Positions 6,641 to 8,798 of a stretch of 8,798 nucleotides of DNA are shown here, piece by piece. The stretch's first letter is position 1. Every line of letters begins with the position of its first letter. The stretch lies in the NCBI GenBank assembly GCA_031376425.1, contig JANMDR010000334.1:1-8798 (forward strand). The letters run 5' to 3'. Origin of the DNA: JANMDR01 sp031376425 (GTDB lineage Bacteria; Pseudomonadota; Gammaproteobacteria; Burkholderiales; Usitatibacteraceae). The notes beneath the pieces are model-generated. The model made no database searches, was not told the DNA's origin, and saw only the letters and a program-made list of their open reading frames with translations. Both the position numbers and the translations under genes were made by a program.

Positions 6641-7969
6641 ATGCAACCTAAAATATTAAAAGATGCCGTTGCCTTCACGCCTATCGGTGAGCCCGTCGGC
6701 AATCTTTCGATTGGCCGTGGCACCGTGCGGGGTGTTAGTAGTGGCGGTAGTAACAACAGCGGTAATGACGGTAGCGCTAACATTAGGGCAAATTGTTACG
6801 TCGCGGTAGTGGAGAACAAAATTGCCAGCGGCTCGCTGGGTGTGTTGGAATGCCAACGGCTGGCCAGTTTATTTATGATTTGTATGCGCGAAAAAGCAGC
6901 GCTGGTGCTGTATTTAGACAGCGCCGGTGCGAAAGTGTCTGAAGGCCATGTGGCACTGGGTGCGTTTCGCAAATTGTTTAAGCAACTATTGCAGCTCGGT
7001 GCGCAGCAGATACCGATAGTGGTGGTTCTTGGTACAAATTGTTATGGCGGCGCATCCATGCTGGCGCAAGCTGGGCAAATTTGCCTCTATGGCGCACATA
7101 CTAAACTTGCCATGTCTGGCCCGACTATTTTGGCGCAAGCATCAGGTGCAGATGTGTTTGATGCGACGTTTCAAGCCATAGCCCAAGCCGCAATTAGCGG
7201 CGCGGCGCGGGCGGCGCAATCGCCACGTAATCGCGTGCTTGCCGCTACTATTGATGCTAAGGGTCTGGCGCAGACGCTTGAAAGCGCATTTGCAGAAATT
7301 GCTGCTGAACCAAATTCGCAGATGCGCCGCGTGAACGAACTCAATACTCGGGCAGGAAAATTAAATGTAGCACCTGCCATAGCCGAACCGTTTAAGCGGC
7401 CTGATTGCGATAAATTATTTCCCGATGGCTACCAGTTGCAATTCCAAAACGAATTGGTTTTCGGCACCGCTAATTACAACGGCCATGCACATGACGTGAT
7501 TGGCATCGCGGCGCCGGGCTTGCGCACCTTGGGTAGCCTAGGTGTCGCCAGTGCGTGGGTCTTTGCGCAACGCGCCTTTGCGTTAGCGCAAGACCTATCC
7601 GGTAAGCCCTGCATCGTGATACTTGATTGCGAATCCCACAGCACCCAAATTGCCGATGAAAAGCCGATTCTCTCAGCCTATCTTCACCATGTGGCGCATG
7701 CCTTGCACTTACTCGCACACAGCCGTATCGCTCAACAACCCGGCGGGCTGCCCTGTATTGTGCTCAACCGCGCAGGGGGCGGCGTGTTTGTAGCGTTTGC
7801 TGCTGCGTGTAAAACCATTTTGCTATACAAAGCCCAAATTCAATTGCTTCCTGCTTCTGCTATCAGCAACATTTTGGGTAATAGCAGCGATGCCGTCGTT
7901 GAGTTTGCTGAAATATGTGCAGCGGGTGTAGCCGATGAAGAACTAAAGATCGGATACATTGCCCCATGA
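6641..7969 (+). CDS. Malonate decarboxylase beta/gamma-like fused carboxyltransferase
   Basis: This 442-residue protein appears to join two crotonase-fold carboxyltransferase halves. Residues 26-170 resemble the malonate decarboxylase beta subunit (MdcD): ALVLYLDSAGAKVSEGHVAL (87-106), then IPIVVVLGTNCYGGASMLA (124-142) with the oxyanion-hole-type glycines G136-G137, then MSGPTIL (158-164). Residues 285-435 resemble the gamma subunit (MdcE): LGSLGVASAWVFAQRA, IVILDC followed by a helix at 340-358, and LNRAGGGVFVAF (375-386). The two usual subunits total roughly 500-550 residues, so this version is compact. In the classical enzyme these subunits decarboxylate malonyl bound to an acyl-carrier protein. 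No mdcA, mdcC, mdcB, mdcG or mdcH is present here, so the substrate is open. Residues 31-47 are a Gly/Ser/Asn-rich insert. The start ATG 6641 lacks a strong Shine-Dalgarno sequence. The stop overlaps the next start by four bases. Confidence 0.72.
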   Translation: MQPKILKDAVAFTPIGEPVGNLSIGRGTVRGVSSGGSNNSGNDGSANIRANCYVAVVENKIASGSLGVLECQRLASLFMICMREKAALVLYLDSAGAKVSEGHVALGAFRKLFKQLLQLGAQQIPIVVVLGTNCYGGASMLAQAGQICLYGAHTKLAMSGPTILAQASGADVFDATFQAIAQAAISGAARAAQSPRNRVLAATIDAKGLAQTLESAFAEIAAEPNSQMRRVNELNTRAGKLNVAPAIAEPFKRPDCDKLFPDGYQLQFQNELVFGTANYNGHAHDVIGIAAPGLRTLGSLGVASAWVFAQRAFALAQDLSGKPCIVILDCESHSTQIADEKPILSAYLHHVAHALHLLAHSRIAQQPGGLPCIVLNRAGGGVFVAFAAACKTILLYKAQIQLLPASAISNILGNSSDAVVEFAEICAAGVADEELKIGYIAP

Positions 7970-8544
7970 TTGTGTTTAATTTAGCCTGCAAATCAGGGCA
8001 TCGTTTTGAAGGCTGGTTTCGATCAAGTGATGCGTATGTAGCGCAACGGGCGCAGGCGCAAGTGCGTTGCCCCGTATGTGAAAGTGTGGAAATTGAAAAG
8101 TTATTGACGGCACCACGGCTTAATTTAAACGCTCATGCAAAAGCTACGCAAGATAGTGAAGCGGCTTCCGCAGCTACACAGACTGCGGAGAGTACGAACG
8201 CCAAGGTGGCCGAGAACAGCGCAACAGTTATACCGCCCGACCGAGCCCAAGCGCGTCCACTACAGAGTTTTGACGTTGAGAAGGAAGGCGAGAGAGATAG
8301 TGCACCAGCCCAACAAGCGCTGATCGAAACGGCCGTCAGAGCGCTGCGCCACCGTATATTAAGCAACACCGAAGATGTGGGTCGTAAATTTGCTGCGGTA
8401 GCCAGAGCTATCAACAATGGCGAGGAAGAAGAACGCGGCATCCGTGGCACGGTAACGCTCAAAGAAGCTGAAGCGCTTGCTGACGAAGGTATCGCCGCGA
8501 TTCCAGTACCAGAAGGCTTGTTATTGGATGAAAAATTGCATTAA
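7966..8544 (+). CDS. DUF1178 family protein with zinc-ribbon-like N-terminus
   Basis: A 192-residue soluble protein. The N-terminus MIVFNLACKSGHRFEGWFRS followed by VRCPVCES is characteristic of DUF1178. C8, C35 and C38, perhaps with H12, could bind zinc. A long Ala/Thr/Glu-rich linker (about 55-110) follows and varies freely in such proteins. A conserved-looking C-terminal part then runs from TAVRALRHRILSNTEDVG through ARAINNGEEEERGIRG to EALADEGIAAIPVP. The family function is unknown. The start codon overlaps the stop of the carboxyltransferase-like gene (ATGA), which suggests translational coupling and linked expression. No signal peptide or membrane segment is seen. Only 26 bases separate its end from the convergent gene at 8571. 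Confidence 0.88.
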   Translation: MIVFNLACKSGHRFEGWFRSSDAYVAQRAQAQVRCPVCESVEIEKLLTAPRLNLNAHAKATQDSEAASAATQTAESTNAKVAENSATVIPPDRAQARPLQSFDVEKEGERDSAPAQQALIETAVRALRHRILSNTEDVGRKFAAVARAINNGEEEERGIRGTVTLKEAEALADEGIAAIPVPEGLLLDEKLH

Positions 8545-8570
8545 CGCTAACGCAGCGCTATGAATTAATG

Positions 8571-8798
8571 TCAGGTATAAACCAAGCCATCAAACGCCCG
8601 CAATTTTTCCGCAATGAATTCCACCACGGCTTCCGGCATGTCGTCCGACAGCGCTAAAAATTTAGTCAATACCGTATCGCGTTTGAATGGGCCGTTGCTG
8701 TAGAGCAGAGGTGTTACGGTTCTACCTTTGGTGTTTACGGCATAGTGGCGGTAGCCACTGTGGAGTTGCCCCCATTTCACGGACACTTTATTATTCAC
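8571..8798 (-). CDS. Small unrecognised protein at the right edge, possibly partial
   Basis: The visible 75 residues end at a TGA at 8571-8573. The first visible codon is GTG at the very edge, so the gene may start there, at one of the nearby in-frame GTG codons, or outside the window. I do not recognise the family. The chain has a basic, aromatic N-terminal part (VKWGQLHSGYRHYAV) and a predicted helical C-terminus (DDMPEAVVEFIAEKLRAFDGL). It has no signal peptide or membrane segment. It converges on the DUF1178 gene. Confidence 0.5.
   Translation of the reverse strand: MNNKVSVKWGQLHSGYRHYAVNTKGRTVTPLLYSNGPFKRDTVLTKFLALSDDMPEAVVEFIAEKLRAFDGLVYT

Noticed and set aside
8545..8570. Terminator between the DUF1178 gene and the convergent edge gene
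   Set aside because: Only a four-base CGCT/AGCG stem without a T-run is present.

Overview
The window reads as chromosomal DNA of a free-living Proteobacterium, most plausibly a Betaproteobacterium. This is inferred from the gene set (PAS-GGDEF-EAL protein, glycine-zipper envelope protein, DUF1178 protein, SelD fused to a flavoprotein) and from the moderate base composition. No alignment was run, so the taxonomic placement is tentative. No tRNA, rRNA, CRISPR array, insertion sequence or phage gene is seen.

Left block (1-2959, + strand): four closely packed genes, probably one operon, with gaps of 16, 9 and 17 bases. They are the 3' part of a cyclic-di-GMP signalling protein (end of a PAS domain, then GGDEF, then EAL), an unrecognised 78-residue acidic protein with a likely TTG start, an aldo/keto reductase of the Kv-channel beta-subunit type, and a small KTSC-domain protein. 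The reading frame of the first gene is open to the left edge, so its first internal ATG at 182 is not the true start.

Centre (2979-5264, - strand): a large fused gene that meets the left block tail to tail. Its N-terminal half is an NDH-2-like FAD/NAD(P)H oxidoreductase. Its C-terminal half is selenide, water dikinase (SelD), with cysteine rather than selenocysteine at the catalytic position. The 245-base divergent gap to its right (5265-5509) holds several short inverted repeats and a candidate promoter for the next gene.

Right block (5510-8544, + strand): an exported glycine-zipper protein closed by a very clear rho-independent terminator, a multi-pass membrane protein, and a two-gene unit whose coding regions overlap by 4 bases (ATGA). 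The first gene of that unit looks like a single-chain fusion of the beta and gamma carboxyltransferase halves of biotin-independent malonate decarboxylase, without any of the other mdc genes in view. The second is a DUF1178 protein with a zinc-ribbon-like N-terminus. A short unrecognised minus-strand gene runs off the right edge.

The most interesting item is the orphan MdcD-MdcE-like fusion coupled to DUF1178, followed by the flavoprotein-SelD fusion and its dyad-rich upstream region. Nothing here proves a new system. Genes outside the window (mdcA/mdcC or an acyl-carrier partner, selA/selB or ybbB/selU) would decide what both do.
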